This document shows, piece by piece, positions 27,309 to 36,842 of a stretch of DNA of 64,000 bases (the first letter of the stretch is position 1; the number at the start of each line of letters is the position of its first letter). Below the pieces are notes generated by a model, which saw nothing but the letters and a program-made list of their open reading frames with translations, was not told the DNA's origin and searched no databases. Made by a program: the position numbers and the translations under genes. The DNA comes from CAISIP01 sp039934375. GTDB taxonomy: Bacteria; Pseudomonadota; Gammaproteobacteria; Burkholderiales; Burkholderiaceae_C. The stretch covers positions 1 through 64,000 of the forward strand of contig JBDTMH010000001.1 in assembly GCA_039934375.1 (NCBI GenBank). The letters are read 5' to 3'.

Positions 27309-28220
27309 ATGAAGCGCTTGCCGCCCCTGACTGCCTTGCGCGCATTCGACGCGGCGGTGCGCACCAGCAGCTTCACCCGCGCTGGCGAAGCCTTGCATGT
27401 GACACAAGGCGCGATCAGCCGGCAGGTCAAGGTGCTGGAAGACTGGCTGGGCAAGCCGGTGTTCGTGCGCCACTACCAGGGCCTGACCCTGACGCCGGCC
27501 GGCAGCCTGCTGGCGCACAGCCTGGACGCCGCATTCGGCACCATCCAGGATGCGGTGGAGCAGATCGGTTACCTGGGTGCGCGCCAACGTATCTCGGTCA
27601 ATGTGCCGGAGACTTTCGCCTCGCGCTGGCTGGCGCCGCGGCTGCGCGCCTTCCACAGCCGGCATCCGGACATTGACCTGACCATCACCACCAATGCGGT
27701 GGCGAACCAGCGCGAGGCGCAGCAATACGACTGCCTGGTGCTGTTCCTCGACCAGCCCTGGTCCAAGGGCGACTGCCGGCTGCTGCGTCAGGAACAATAT
27801 GTGGCGGTCGCCAGCCCCGAGTTGTGGCAGGACGCTCTGGCACCGGCGCTGGACAAGCTGACGCTGCTGCATGTACTGGCCGGCAGTAAACGGCTGCCGC
27901 TGTGGGAGGGTTGGTTCGCGTCGCTGGGCATACGGCATGTCGATCCGCGCCCCGGCATCGCGTTCTCGACCATGGACCAGGCCATCAATGCCGCCGTGTC
28001 GGGCGCCGGAGTGGCGGTGGTCGACGCGCCGATGGTCGAACGCGAACTCGCCGAACAGCGCCTGCGCCGGCTGGACAACCATGAACTGACCGCCAGCCAC
28101 GGTTACTGGTTCGTCGAGCCGCGCGATGCTGCGCTGCGCGAACCGGCCCACAGCGCCGTCGTCGCCCTGTTCCAGGCCTGGCTGCTCGAGCTCAGCCGCC
28201 CGCCGGCGCCAGCGCTCTGA
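27309..28220 (+). CDS. LysR-type transcriptional regulator (GcvA-like)
   Basis: A 303-residue LysR family regulator. The N-terminal winged helix-turn-helix (LTALRAFDAAVRTSSFTRAGEALHVTQGAISRQVKVLED) places it in the GcvA branch, in which the recognition helix carries TQGAISRQV. The effector-binding domain runs from about residue 90 to the end. Its target cannot be identified from position: it follows ccmI by 34 bases on the same strand and meets the SPOR-domain gene tail to tail with a one-base gap. GcvA relatives control glycine cleavage, beta-lactamase or amino-acid genes. Confidence 0.88.
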   Translation: MKRLPPLTALRAFDAAVRTSSFTRAGEALHVTQGAISRQVKVLEDWLGKPVFVRHYQGLTLTPAGSLLAHSLDAAFGTIQDAVEQIGYLGARQRISVNVPETFASRWLAPRLRAFHSRHPDIDLTITTNAVANQREAQQYDCLVLFLDQPWSKGDCRLLRQEQYVAVASPELWQDALAPALDKLTLLHVLAGSKRLPLWEGWFASLGIRHVDPRPGIAFSTMDQAINAAVSGAGVAVVDAPMVERELAEQRLRRLDNHELTASHGYWFVEPRDAALREPAHSAVVALFQAWLLELSRPPAPAL

Positions 28221-28221
28221 C

Positions 28222-29439
28222 CTATTGCCGTATCACCACGGCGTCGAGTTGCAGCGCGCGGATTTGCAGCGCAGCGGCGTCGGCTTGCGCGCGGCTGGCG
28301 AATGGCCCGACCCGTACCCGTGTCAGCGTGCCGGCGCTTCGCTGCAATTGCTGCGTCGTTGCCGGCAGTCCGGCCTGCGTGAGCCGGGTGAAAGTGCGCT
28401 GTGCGTTGTCGGACTGCGCGAACAGTCCGACGTTGATCAGGTAAGTCGCGTCGGATGCGTCGGGTGTGGCCGTGCGCGCCGGCTTGTCTTTGACGAGTGC
28501 TGCTGGCTCCGTCGCGGCTCCGGCAGAAGCGGCCGGGGCCGGTGTTGCCGCCACTGGAGTCTGGTGCGCCTTGCGGGACCGGGCAGTGATTGCCGCATGC
28601 CGAGCGGCTTCTTGTGAAAGTCGAAACGGGGTCGTCGGTTTTGCAATGTCGGAAGGCGCGCCAGCGTCACCGCTCTGATGGGCGGCCACGGACGATTCTG
28701 GCGCGGACGCTGCCGGCACATCGGACGCTGGCATGACAGGCGCGCTTGCGATCGCAGGTGCAGCTGCCGGTGCGGACGAAGCGCTCGGCAAAGGCGCCGT
28801 CGCGCCAACCACCGACCGGGGGTGATCGGCGCGAGACGTATCGGGCGATGCGCTGTTCGTGGGCAACCACCAGGCGACAGCCAGCATCATCGCCAGCAGT
28901 CCATTGGCGAGCGCCAGCCCCATCAGTCGCTGGCGCGAACTGGCCTGCCGGCTGAGCTGCAGGCAGGCATCGCGCAATGTCGGTGTGGCGGTCAGTGCCA
29001 TTGCCAGCCGCTGGCGATGGTTGTTGAACAGCCATGTGTTGGCGAAGAATCCGGGCACCAGCAGGGCCAGAGTGGCCAGTGCCGCCCACAATCCCCAGCG
29101 AATCGATTCGGCCATGCCGGTGGTGAAATGCGTGAGCGCCATCAGCCCCAGTGCGGCCGCCGCCAGCGCACTCAGGTATGCCAGCGCCGGCCGCCACAGG
29201 CCGCGAAAAACCAGCCAGTTCAGCGTGCACAGGCTGGCGGCCCAGTTCCAGCTGGGGCTGGCGCGGTCGTAGGTCTCGAATCGCGCCAGAATGGGCAGGT
29301 AATAGTCGGCATTGACCGGGCCGAGCGCGGCGCGGTGCAGCTGGTCGATGTGGCTTTCCTGCGACTGGTCGAGCACCGTGACCTTGGCCAAGCCATGGCT
29401 GGTGGTGGCTATGGTTTCGGGCATGGCGCATTTTGGCAT
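28222..29439 (-). CDS. Membrane protein with C-terminal SPOR domain
   Basis: A 405-residue protein. Residues about 20-135 have the hydrophobic make-up of a DUF2628-like membrane region (FETYDRASPSWNWAAS, then two or three helices). A further helix lies near 170-190 (LALANGLLAMMLAVAWWLP). A long Ala/Ser/Pro-rich periplasmic linker ends in a SPOR domain (YLINVGLFAQSDNAQRTFTR to the end). SPOR domains bind denuded septal peptidoglycan, so a cell-division or envelope role is likely but unproven. The next gene upstream is divergent. Confidence 0.8.
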   Translation of the reverse strand: MPKCAMPETIATTSHGLAKVTVLDQSQESHIDQLHRAALGPVNADYYLPILARFETYDRASPSWNWAASLCTLNWLVFRGLWRPALAYLSALAAAALGLMALTHFTTGMAESIRWGLWAALATLALLVPGFFANTWLFNNHRQRLAMALTATPTLRDACLQLSRQASSRQRLMGLALANGLLAMMLAVAWWLPTNSASPDTSRADHPRSVVGATAPLPSASSAPAAAPAIASAPVMPASDVPAASAPESSVAAHQSGDAGAPSDIAKPTTPFRLSQEAARHAAITARSRKAHQTPVAATPAPAASAGAATEPAALVKDKPARTATPDASDATYLINVGLFAQSDNAQRTFTRLTQAGLPATTQQLQRSAGTLTRVRVGPFASRAQADAAALQIRALQLDAVVIRQ

Positions 29440-29534
29440 TCGCGCCAGCGCGGTTGTGTCTGCCAGCGCGGCTCGTGGTAGCGTGGCAGCGCCCGGTGCT
29501 GGTTACCGGGTCCATCTGAAAGGGAGAAACCCAC

Positions 29535-29819
29535 ATGTCCATCAATCTGAAACCGCGCCGCTTGGGGATTGCCGGGGCGCTGGCGGTGCTCGCCGCAACG
29601 GCTGCCGCCGCACTGCTGTTGCGTGGCAATGCGGCCCAGGCGCAAGCCGTTCTGGGGCCTATGTCGGCGCCGGCCTGCCAATGTTCGGTGGCGGTTTCCA
29701 TTCCGGGTATGGGTAGCCGTATCACACATTGCATTTGCGGTGTGATGGCCTGTGCCATCACCGAGCCGGTTGATGCGACATCGCGGGCCAGCAGCATGAT
29801 GCAGTGTGTGCGCCAGTGA
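29535..29819 (+). CDS. Small Cys-rich secreted protein, unknown function
   Basis: A 94-residue protein that I do not recognise. It has a clear signal peptide or anchor (basic N-terminus, then GIAGALAVLAATAAAALLL, AQA at 36-38) and a short mature part with six Cys: CQC near 48-50, HCIC near 65-68, and single Cys near 73 and 91. The paired CxC motifs suggest metal binding or disulfides. A good GGGAGA ribosome site lies upstream of ATG 29535. It has its own 95-base upstream gap and is followed by a terminator-like hairpin, so it may be a single-gene transcript. Confidence 0.6.
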   Translation: MSINLKPRRLGIAGALAVLAATAAAALLLRGNAAQAQAVLGPMSAPACQCSVAVSIPGMGSRITHCICGVMACAITEPVDATSRASSMMQCVRQ

Positions 29820-29824
29820 CCCGC

Positions 29825-29843
29825 CGCCGGTGCTGGGCCGGCG
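29825..29843. terminator. Terminator-like hairpin after the Cys-rich protein gene
   Basis: CGCCGG (29825-29830) pairs perfectly with CCGGCG (29838-29843) around a seven-base loop, followed by CTTATTT. It lies between convergent genes and could serve either strand. Confidence 0.4.
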
Positions 29844-29876
29844 CTTATTTGCTGCAGGTCTGCGCTGCGCAGGCGC

Positions 29877-30548
29877 TCAGGATGCGTCGCCAGTCCAGAC
29901 CGGCAATTCGTCCAGCGGCAAACCCAGCGCGTTCAGCACCGCCCAGGCCGCATAGGCGTCGTTGGCCGCATACAGCACCTGGCGTGGCTCCAGCGTCGGG
30001 TTCGCCCAGTTCGACGTGGTCACGCGCTTGGACTTGAGCAGGCGGCGGTTGAACAGCAGTGCGATCGCGGCCTTGACGCCGATCGAGCGCGGATAACCGC
30101 GCCCGCTGAATACGAAGTCCAGGTCCAGCAGCGGCTGGGCGTAGCTGCCCAGCCGGTGCATCAGCTGCTTCTGGTCGCTGCGCAGGTCGAAGCCCGCCTT
30201 CACGACGCCGCGTGCCGCCAGCACTTCGCGCACCAGCTCGGTGTTGTCGTCGTCATGCATCTGAAATACATAGGCATGGGTGCCGGTGGCGAACTGCACG
30301 ACATCCGGCCCGCGCATCGGCTCGCCGGCCTTGAACGTCGGCTTCACCTCGGTGTCGAAACCCAGGAATGGACTGGCCAGCAAGGCCGCACGCGCCTGGC
30401 AACGCGCGGCATCGGAGTCAGGAAGTACGATCTGATCGAGGCGCAGGCCTTCGAATGGCACCAGCTGCAGCACCGCCTCCTTGGGCATCGTCTTGAGCCG
30501 GATCGGCTGCCTGGCGTTGTCGGGCGGTGATGCGGTGGGGTGGGACAC
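29877..30548 (-). CDS. 3'-5' exonuclease (RNase D-like, DEDDy family)
   Basis: A single-domain exonuclease of about 223 residues. The DEDDy residues are visible: GFDTEVKP (Asp, Glu), VKAGFDLRSDQ (Asp) and YAANDAYAAWAVL (Tyr, Asp). It lacks the HRDC domains of full RNase D. It should trim RNA or DNA 3' ends in the cytosol; the substrate is unknown. The start is uncertain: GTG 30548 and ATG 30488 are both compatible with the family, and the frame stays open to 30656, which would run into the uvrA promoter region. It is divergent from uvrA. Confidence 0.82.
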   Translation of the reverse strand: MSHPTASPPDNARQPIRLKTMPKEAVLQLVPFEGLRLDQIVLPDSDAARCQARAALLASPFLGFDTEVKPTFKAGEPMRGPDVVQFATGTHAYVFQMHDDDNTELVREVLAARGVVKAGFDLRSDQKQLMHRLGSYAQPLLDLDFVFSGRGYPRSIGVKAAIALLFNRRLLKSKRVTTSNWANPTLEPRQVLYAANDAYAAWAVLNALGLPLDELPVWTGDAS

Positions 30549-30733
30549 CCGCGCAGTGTAGGCCAACGCCTTGCACAACCAGCCACGGGACGCAACGTGT
30601 CGAGACGCGCCGGCACGTTGCCTATGGTCACCCACATTGGCAGATTTCGTGCCCAAGGGCTATCATGTCGGGTTGCCCTTTGCACGGGCCGGCCCCATCG
30701 CGCCGCGACCGCGTTTGCCCCCTCACCTGATTC

Positions 30734-33700
30734 ATGCCTGCTTCTTCCATCGACGAAATCGACCCCCTATCCGGCCCGAACCGCCATGACGCCCATGGAC
30801 GCACCATCAGCATCCGCGGGGCGCGCACCCACAACCTGAAGAATGTCGATCTCGACATTCCGCGCAACCAGCTGGTGGTGATCACCGGCCTGAGCGGTTC
30901 TGGCAAGTCCAGTCTGGCGTTCGACACTCTGTACGCCGAAGGGCAGCGCCGCTACGTGGAGAGCCTGTCCACCTACGCGCGCCAGTTTTTGCAGTTGATG
31001 GACAAGCCCGACGTGGACATGATCGAGGGGCTGAGCCCGGCGATCTCGATCGAGCAGAAGGCAACCAGCCACAACCCGCGCTCCACCGTGGGCACGGTGA
31101 CCGAGATCCACGACTACCTGCGCCTGCTGTACGCGCGCGCCGGCACGCCGTATTGCCCTGAGCATGATCTGCCGCTGCAGTCGCAGACGGTCAGCCAGAT
31201 GGTCGATGCGGTGCTGGCCATGGCTGAAGGCACGCGGTTGATGCTGCTTGCGCCGGTGGTGCGCGAGCGCAAGGGGGAATTCGCAGAGCTGTTCGCCGAG
31301 CTGCAGGCCAAGGGCTACGTGCGATTTCGTATCGGCGGCCAGGCGTTCGAGGTGGAGAACCTGCCCAAGCTGAAGAAGACCGAAAAACACAATATCGATG
31401 TCGTCATCGACCGCATCAGGGTGCGCGGCGAGGACGACATGGCGGCGCGTGACCAGTTGCGCCAGCGCCTGGCAGAGAGTTTCGAGGCGGCACTGGCCCT
31501 GGCCGATGGACGCGCGCTGGTGGTCGACATGGATGCACCAGCGGCGCGCGACGGCCTTGCCGCGGCCAGTGGCGAGCAGTACTTCAACGCACGTTTCGCC
31601 TGCCCGGTGTGCAGTTATTCGATCGCCGAACTCGAGCCACGGCTGTTCTCGTTCAACTCGCCGATGGGCGCGTGCCCTTCGTGCGACGGCATCGGCACGA
31701 TGGAGTTTTTCGATCCGGCGCGGGTTGTGGCCTTCCCGTCGCTGAGCCTGGCCAGCGGCGCGATCAAGGGCTGGGACCGGCGCAACGCCTATTATTTCGC
31801 CATGCTCGAGAGCCTGGCGCGGCACTACCGTTTCGACATTGACACCGCCTTCGAAGATCTGCCCGAAGCCACCCGCCAGGCCGTGTTGTACGGCTCCGGC
31901 GAGGAGGAGATCAAGTTCAGCTACGTGATGGAGTCTGGCGCGCAGCAGGGCAAGAAGCTCACGCGCAAGCATCCGTTCGAAGGGGTGATCCCGAACATGG
32001 CGCGGCGCTACCAAGAGACCGATTCGGTGCTGGTACGCGAAGACCTGGCCCGCTACCGCAGTCAGCAGCCTTGTCCGGAGTGCAACGGCACGCGGTTGCG
32101 GCGCGAGGCACGCCATGTCAAGGTGGGCGAAGGACTGCAGGCACGGGCCATCTACGAAGTCAGTCACGCGACGCTGCGCGAGAGCCTGCACTATTTCAGC
32201 AAGCTGCAGATGCACGGCGCCAAGGGCGAGATCGCGGCCAAGGTGGTGCGCGAGATCGGCCTGCGGCTGAAGTTCCTCAACGACGTCGGGCTGAATTACC
32301 TGAGCCTGGACCGCAGCGCCGAGACGCTCAGCGGCGGCGAGTCGCAGCGCATCCGGCTGGCTTCGCAGATTGGCTCGGGCCTGACCGGGGTGATGTATGT
32401 GCTGGACGAACCCAGCATCGGCTTGCACCAGCGCGACAACGACCGGCTGATCGATACGCTCAAACATCTGCGCGACATCGGCAACAGCGTGCTGGTGGTG
32501 GAGCACGACGAGGACATGATGCGCGCCGCCGACCACGTGATCGACATGGGCCCGGGCGCCGGCATCCATGGCGGGCGGGTGGTGGCGCAGGGCACCTTCG
32601 ACGACATTCGTGCCAACCCTGAATCGCTGACCGGCCAGTACTTGGCCCATGTGCTGCGCATCGAGGTCCCGCGCAACCGTACGCCCTGGCTGCCCACCGT
32701 CGAGGCGACGCAGTCACGCCCGGCCAAGGGCCGACCCAGCGCCGCGGCCGTGGCCTGGGCCGAGCGCCAGGCAGAACATGTCGCCACGCAGGGCGATCTG
32801 CAGGCGATCCGTGTGGTCAAGGCCAGCGGCAACAACCTGCGCCATGTCGATGTGGCGTTTCCGGTCGGTTTGCTGACCTGCGTGACCGGTGTTTCCGGTT
32901 CGGGCAAATCAACGCTGGTCAACGATACCTTGTATGCGGCCGTGGCGCGCCAGCTGTACCGCTCGCATGTCGAGCCGGCGGCGCATGCGGAGATCCACGG
33001 CATCGAGCATTTCGACAAGGTCATCAACGTCGATCAGTCGCCGATCGGGCGCACGCCGCGCAGCAATCCAGCCACCTATACCGGCATGTTCACCGCGATT
33101 CGCGAACTGATGGCCGAAATGAACATGGCGCGCGAACGGGGTTACGGGCCGGGCCGCTTCAGCTTCAACGTGGCCGGCGGCCGCTGTGAAGCCTGCCAGG
33201 GCGACGGCGTGAAGAAGGTCGAGATGCACTTTTTGCCCGACGTCTATGTGCCGTGCGACGTCTGCCGCGGCCAGCGTTACAACCGCGAGACCCTGGAGGT
33301 GATGTACAAGGGCCGCAATATCGCCCAGGTGCTGGACCTGACCGTCGAGGCGGCGGCCAAATTCTTCGAGACCGTGCCGACGATTGCGCGCAAGCTGCAG
33401 ACGCTGCTCGACGTGGGACTGTCCTACATCAAGCTGGGGCAGTCGGCCACGACGCTGTCGGGCGGTGAGGCGCAGCGCGTCAAGCTGGCGCTGGAGCTGT
33501 CCAAGCGCGACACCGGGCGCACGCTATACATCCTGGACGAACCCACGACCGGGCTGCATTTTGCCGACATCGCATTGCTGCTCAAGGTGTTGCAGCATCT
33601 GCGCGATGCCGGCAACACCATCGTCGTCATCGAGCACAACCTCGATGTGATCAAGACCGCCGACTGGATCATCGACATGGGCCCCGAGGGTGGCGCCGGT

Positions 33701-33790
33701 GGCGGAACTATCGTGGGTGAGGGCACGCCGGAGGACATCGCGGCGAATCCGGCCAGCCACACCGGGGTGTATTTGCAGCGGGTGTTGTAG
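30734..33790 (+). CDS. uvrA: Excinuclease ABC subunit A
   Basis: The 1018-residue damage-recognition ATPase of nucleotide excision repair. It has two ABC modules: Walker A GLSGSGKSSLAFDTLYAEG near residue 55 and GVSGSGKSTLVNDTLYAAV near 720, with signatures LSGGESQRIRLA and LSGGEAQRVKLA. It has two zinc-binding Cys clusters (CPVCSYSI...CPSC near 290-320 and CEACQGDG...CDVC near 820-845). It is slightly longer than E. coli UvrA (about 940), mainly because of an N-terminal tail and an insertion near 655-690 (RNRTPWLPTVEATQSRPAKG). No other excision repair gene is nearby. Confidence 0.97.
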   Translation: MPASSIDEIDPLSGPNRHDAHGRTISIRGARTHNLKNVDLDIPRNQLVVITGLSGSGKSSLAFDTLYAEGQRRYVESLSTYARQFLQLMDKPDVDMIEGLSPAISIEQKATSHNPRSTVGTVTEIHDYLRLLYARAGTPYCPEHDLPLQSQTVSQMVDAVLAMAEGTRLMLLAPVVRERKGEFAELFAELQAKGYVRFRIGGQAFEVENLPKLKKTEKHNIDVVIDRIRVRGEDDMAARDQLRQRLAESFEAALALADGRALVVDMDAPAARDGLAAASGEQYFNARFACPVCSYSIAELEPRLFSFNSPMGACPSCDGIGTMEFFDPARVVAFPSLSLASGAIKGWDRRNAYYFAMLESLARHYRFDIDTAFEDLPEATRQAVLYGSGEEEIKFSYVMESGAQQGKKLTRKHPFEGVIPNMARRYQETDSVLVREDLARYRSQQPCPECNGTRLRREARHVKVGEGLQARAIYEVSHATLRESLHYFSKLQMHGAKGEIAAKVVREIGLRLKFLNDVGLNYLSLDRSAETLSGGESQRIRLASQIGSGLTGVMYVLDEPSIGLHQRDNDRLIDTLKHLRDIGNSVLVVEHDEDMMRAADHVIDMGPGAGIHGGRVVAQGTFDDIRANPESLTGQYLAHVLRIEVPRNRTPWLPTVEATQSRPAKGRPSAAAVAWAERQAEHVATQGDLQAIRVVKASGNNLRHVDVAFPVGLLTCVTGVSGSGKSTLVNDTLYAAVARQLYRSHVEPAAHAEIHGIEHFDKVINVDQSPIGRTPRSNPATYTGMFTAIRELMAEMNMARERGYGPGRFSFNVAGGRCEACQGDGVKKVEMHFLPDVYVPCDVCRGQRYNRETLEVMYKGRNIAQVLDLTVEAAAKFFETVPTIARKLQTLLDVGLSYIKLGQSATTLSGGEAQRVKLALELSKRDTGRTLYILDEPTTGLHFADIALLLKVLQHLRDAGNTIVVIEHNLDVIKTADWIIDMGPEGGAGGGTIVGEGTPEDIAANPASHTGVYLQRVL

Positions 33791-33838
33791 CGGGCGCATG
33801 CGACGCGGCGCAATTAACGACCCGCTCAACCGTACGCA

Positions 33839-34108
33839 CTATCGGTATATCTCGCGCCGGTTCCCAACCCGCAGCACCCGCACGACGATACGGGCATCCT
33901 GGATGTCGCAAATAATGCGCCAATCACCCACACGGTATTTCCAGTAGTTGCCCAGCGTGGCGCCGCGCAAGGCTTCGCCAATCGCGCGCGGGTCGTCGCT
34001 GTTGGCGATGCGCGTCCTCAGAAACTGGACGATTCGGGTCTGGACGGATTTGTCCAGCTTCTCCAGTTCTTTCAGCGCATCGAGGTCAAACTCAAGGCGC
34101 CAGGCCAA
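33839..34108 (-). CDS. RelE/ParE family toxin
   Basis: An 89-residue toxin of the RelE superfamily: WRLEFDLDALKELEKLDKSVQ at the N-terminus, LRGATLGNYWKYRVGDWRIICDI in the middle and VLRVGNRREIYR at the end, as in E. coli RelE. Such toxins cleave mRNA in the ribosome. The start is taken as TTG 34108, which overlaps the antitoxin gene by 17 bases and has GGAG seven bases upstream. No ATG is suitably placed: the frame opens at 34222, deep inside the antitoxin gene. It is convergent with uvrA. Confidence 0.85.
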   Translation of the reverse strand: MAWRLEFDLDALKELEKLDKSVQTRIVQFLRTRIANSDDPRAIGEALRGATLGNYWKYRVGDWRIICDIQDARIVVRVLRVGNRREIYR

Positions 34109-34304
34109 GGGTCTTCTCCACGTCTTCCAGCGGGATGGTCTTGCGGTCCTTGCGCGCGCGCGCTTCGGCCAGGTGGTAGTCCTCCAAATCGTCGATGTAT
34201 TCGAGGATAGCCTCACGGGCAAGCGTCGTTTTGGTGCGCCCTGTCTCCCGAGCGAGGTGGGCGAGACGGGCTTCTATCGGCTCTGGCAGGCGGATGGCAA
34301 GCAT
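34092..34304 (-). CDS. RelB-like antitoxin
   Basis: A 70-residue protein with a ribbon-helix-helix N-terminus (MLAIRLPEPIEARLAHLARETGRTK, TLAREAILEYIDDLEDYHLA) and a charged C-terminal tail that should wrap the toxin. ATG 34304 has AGGAG six bases upstream. It precedes and overlaps the RelE-type toxin, the usual antitoxin-first order. A palindrome 16 bases upstream is its likely operator, giving autoregulation. The larger frame that runs on to 35288 is a shadow of the MFS gene. Confidence 0.85.
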   Translation of the reverse strand: MLAIRLPEPIEARLAHLARETGRTKTTLAREAILEYIDDLEDYHLAEARARKDRKTIPLEDVEKTLGLAP

Positions 34305-34320
34305 GGCGGGCTCCTGTTTT

Positions 34321-34336
34321 GCTATACGTGTATAGC
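34321..34336. promoter_or_regulatory. Palindromic operator of the toxin-antitoxin operon
   Basis: GCTATAC-gt-GTATAGC is a perfect inverted repeat with 7-base arms, starting 16 bases upstream of the antitoxin ATG. Ribbon-helix-helix antitoxins commonly bind GTATAC-like palindromes over their own promoter. A CATTGTATGG partial repeat follows at 34337-34346. The TATAC core could double as a -10 element. Confidence 0.6.
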
Positions 34337-34420
34337 CATTGTATGGCTGCTGACGATCTGTGGCGCGTGCTGGCCGGCAGCACCCAGCCCCGATCGGGTG
34401 CCGGTGCCAGGGGTCGCGCG

Positions 34421-35671
34421 TCACGCCGCGAGCGGGCGTTGCGGGCGCACCGCAAAGAAGAACAGCAGCGAACCGCAGCCGGCGGTCAGCGCCAGCACGG
34501 TGAATCCGGCGCGGTAATTGCCGGTCAGGTCGGCCAGCATGCCGGCCACCATCGGGCCGGCGATCTGGCCCAAGGCGATGATCACCGAGGACAGGCCCAG
34601 GATCATGCCGATGGCACTGCGGCCGAAATAATCGGCCCGGATCGACTGCATCAAGGGGCCGCGCAGCCCCCAGGCGATGCCATGCAGCATGGCGAATGCC
34701 GCCACCTGCGCGGGGTGTGTGGCATAGGTCAGCAGCAGCAGGCCCAGCATGTGGCCCAACATGCACAGCGCCGCCAGCAGGCGCTTTTCGAACCGGTCGC
34801 CAATGGTGGCACTCAGCGTGACGCCGATCACCTGGCCAAAGGTCAGCACCATGATGAAAAACGCCGCCTCGGTCATCGAATAGCCCAGCCCCTCCTTCAT
34901 GTGGGTGATCGCATGCACATTGACCGCAGTGACCACCAGCAGCGCAAAGCCGTGGCCCAGCGCAAGCAGCCAGAATGCGCGGGTATGCAGCGCCTGACGG
35001 GCCGTGAATTCGGTGCGCGCGGCTGAGCGGGCGGCCGCGACCGTATCTGTCGTCGGCTCCGCAGCGACAGGCAGGCCGTCGACGACTTGCCCGTGGTCCT
35101 GCGGGCGCCAGCGGATCACCCGGGCCAGCGGCAGGCCAAGCAGCATGATCAGCACGCCGGAGCCAAACGCCGTGGCGCGCCAGCCATAACTTGCCATGCA
35201 CCAGGCCACCGCCGGCACCATGGCGCCGCCCAGCGCCAGCCCCATGCTCATCATCGACAAGGCGCGTGCACGGTAGCGCTCGAACCACTGGATCAACGCC
35301 ACCGTCAGCGGAAAGTAACCGCCCAGGCTGACACCGACGGCCATCATGACGGCGCTGGCATAGAAGCCGCCCAGGGTCTCGACCTGGCTGAGCATCAGGA
35401 AGCCCGAGCCAAACACCAGCATGCCGACCTGCACCATGGCACGCGGGCCGAAGCGGTCGAGCAGCCAGCCCAGTGCCGGGCCGAGGATGGCGGATTCGAC
35501 CGACTGCAACGCGGCCGCGCCGGACAATGCGGTCTTGCTCCAGCCGCGCTGCTCGGACAGGATGGCCACGTAGGCGCCGAACGACTGCAGCAGCAGTGCG
35601 GACTGCAGGAATTGCAGGATGGCGGCGGCGCTCGCTATGCGCCAGCCGTAGAACATCTTCACCTGCGCCAA
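34421..35671 (-). CDS. MFS transporter (oxalate/formate antiporter-like)
   Basis: A 416-residue carrier with about 12 helices. The N-terminal FYGWRIASAAAILQFLQSAL and LLDRFGPRAMVQVG loops resemble the OFA and monocarboxylate branches of MFS. A hydrophilic loop between helices 6 and 7 (DGLPVAAEPTTDTVAAARSA) is typical. The ligand is unknown, likely a monocarboxylate. It lies 10 bases downstream of the aldo/keto reductase on the same strand, suggesting cotranscription. ATG 35656 (MFYGW) is an alternative start. Confidence 0.85.
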   Translation of the reverse strand: MAQVKMFYGWRIASAAAILQFLQSALLLQSFGAYVAILSEQRGWSKTALSGAAALQSVESAILGPALGWLLDRFGPRAMVQVGMLVFGSGFLMLSQVETLGGFYASAVMMAVGVSLGGYFPLTVALIQWFERYRARALSMMSMGLALGGAMVPAVAWCMASYGWRATAFGSGVLIMLLGLPLARVIRWRPQDHGQVVDGLPVAAEPTTDTVAAARSAARTEFTARQALHTRAFWLLALGHGFALLVVTAVNVHAITHMKEGLGYSMTEAAFFIMVLTFGQVIGVTLSATIGDRFEKRLLAALCMLGHMLGLLLLTYATHPAQVAAFAMLHGIAWGLRGPLMQSIRADYFGRSAIGMILGLSSVIIALGQIAGPMVAGMLADLTGNYRAGFTVLALTAGCGSLLFFFAVRPQRPLAA

Positions 35672-35681
35672 TGCTCCGTGT

Positions 35682-36695
<1,014 letters not shown>

Positions 36696-36842
36696 GGCGT
36701 GTGCTCTTTTCGGTTGCCGGGGGAGACCCCGAGTGTTACAGAAATGCCGATTGCGGGTCGGTCGCGCACTTGGATTTCGCGCTGTCATCCCCAGGTCCTA
36801 GAATGGCTCGGCACTTTCCAGCTACAGTTACCAATCAAACGC

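Noticed and set aside
34305..35288. Upstream extension of the RelB frame, giving a 398-residue protein
   Set aside because: The extension overlaps the MFS gene on the same strand in another phase; only the last 70 codons look like an antitoxin and they have their own ribosome site.
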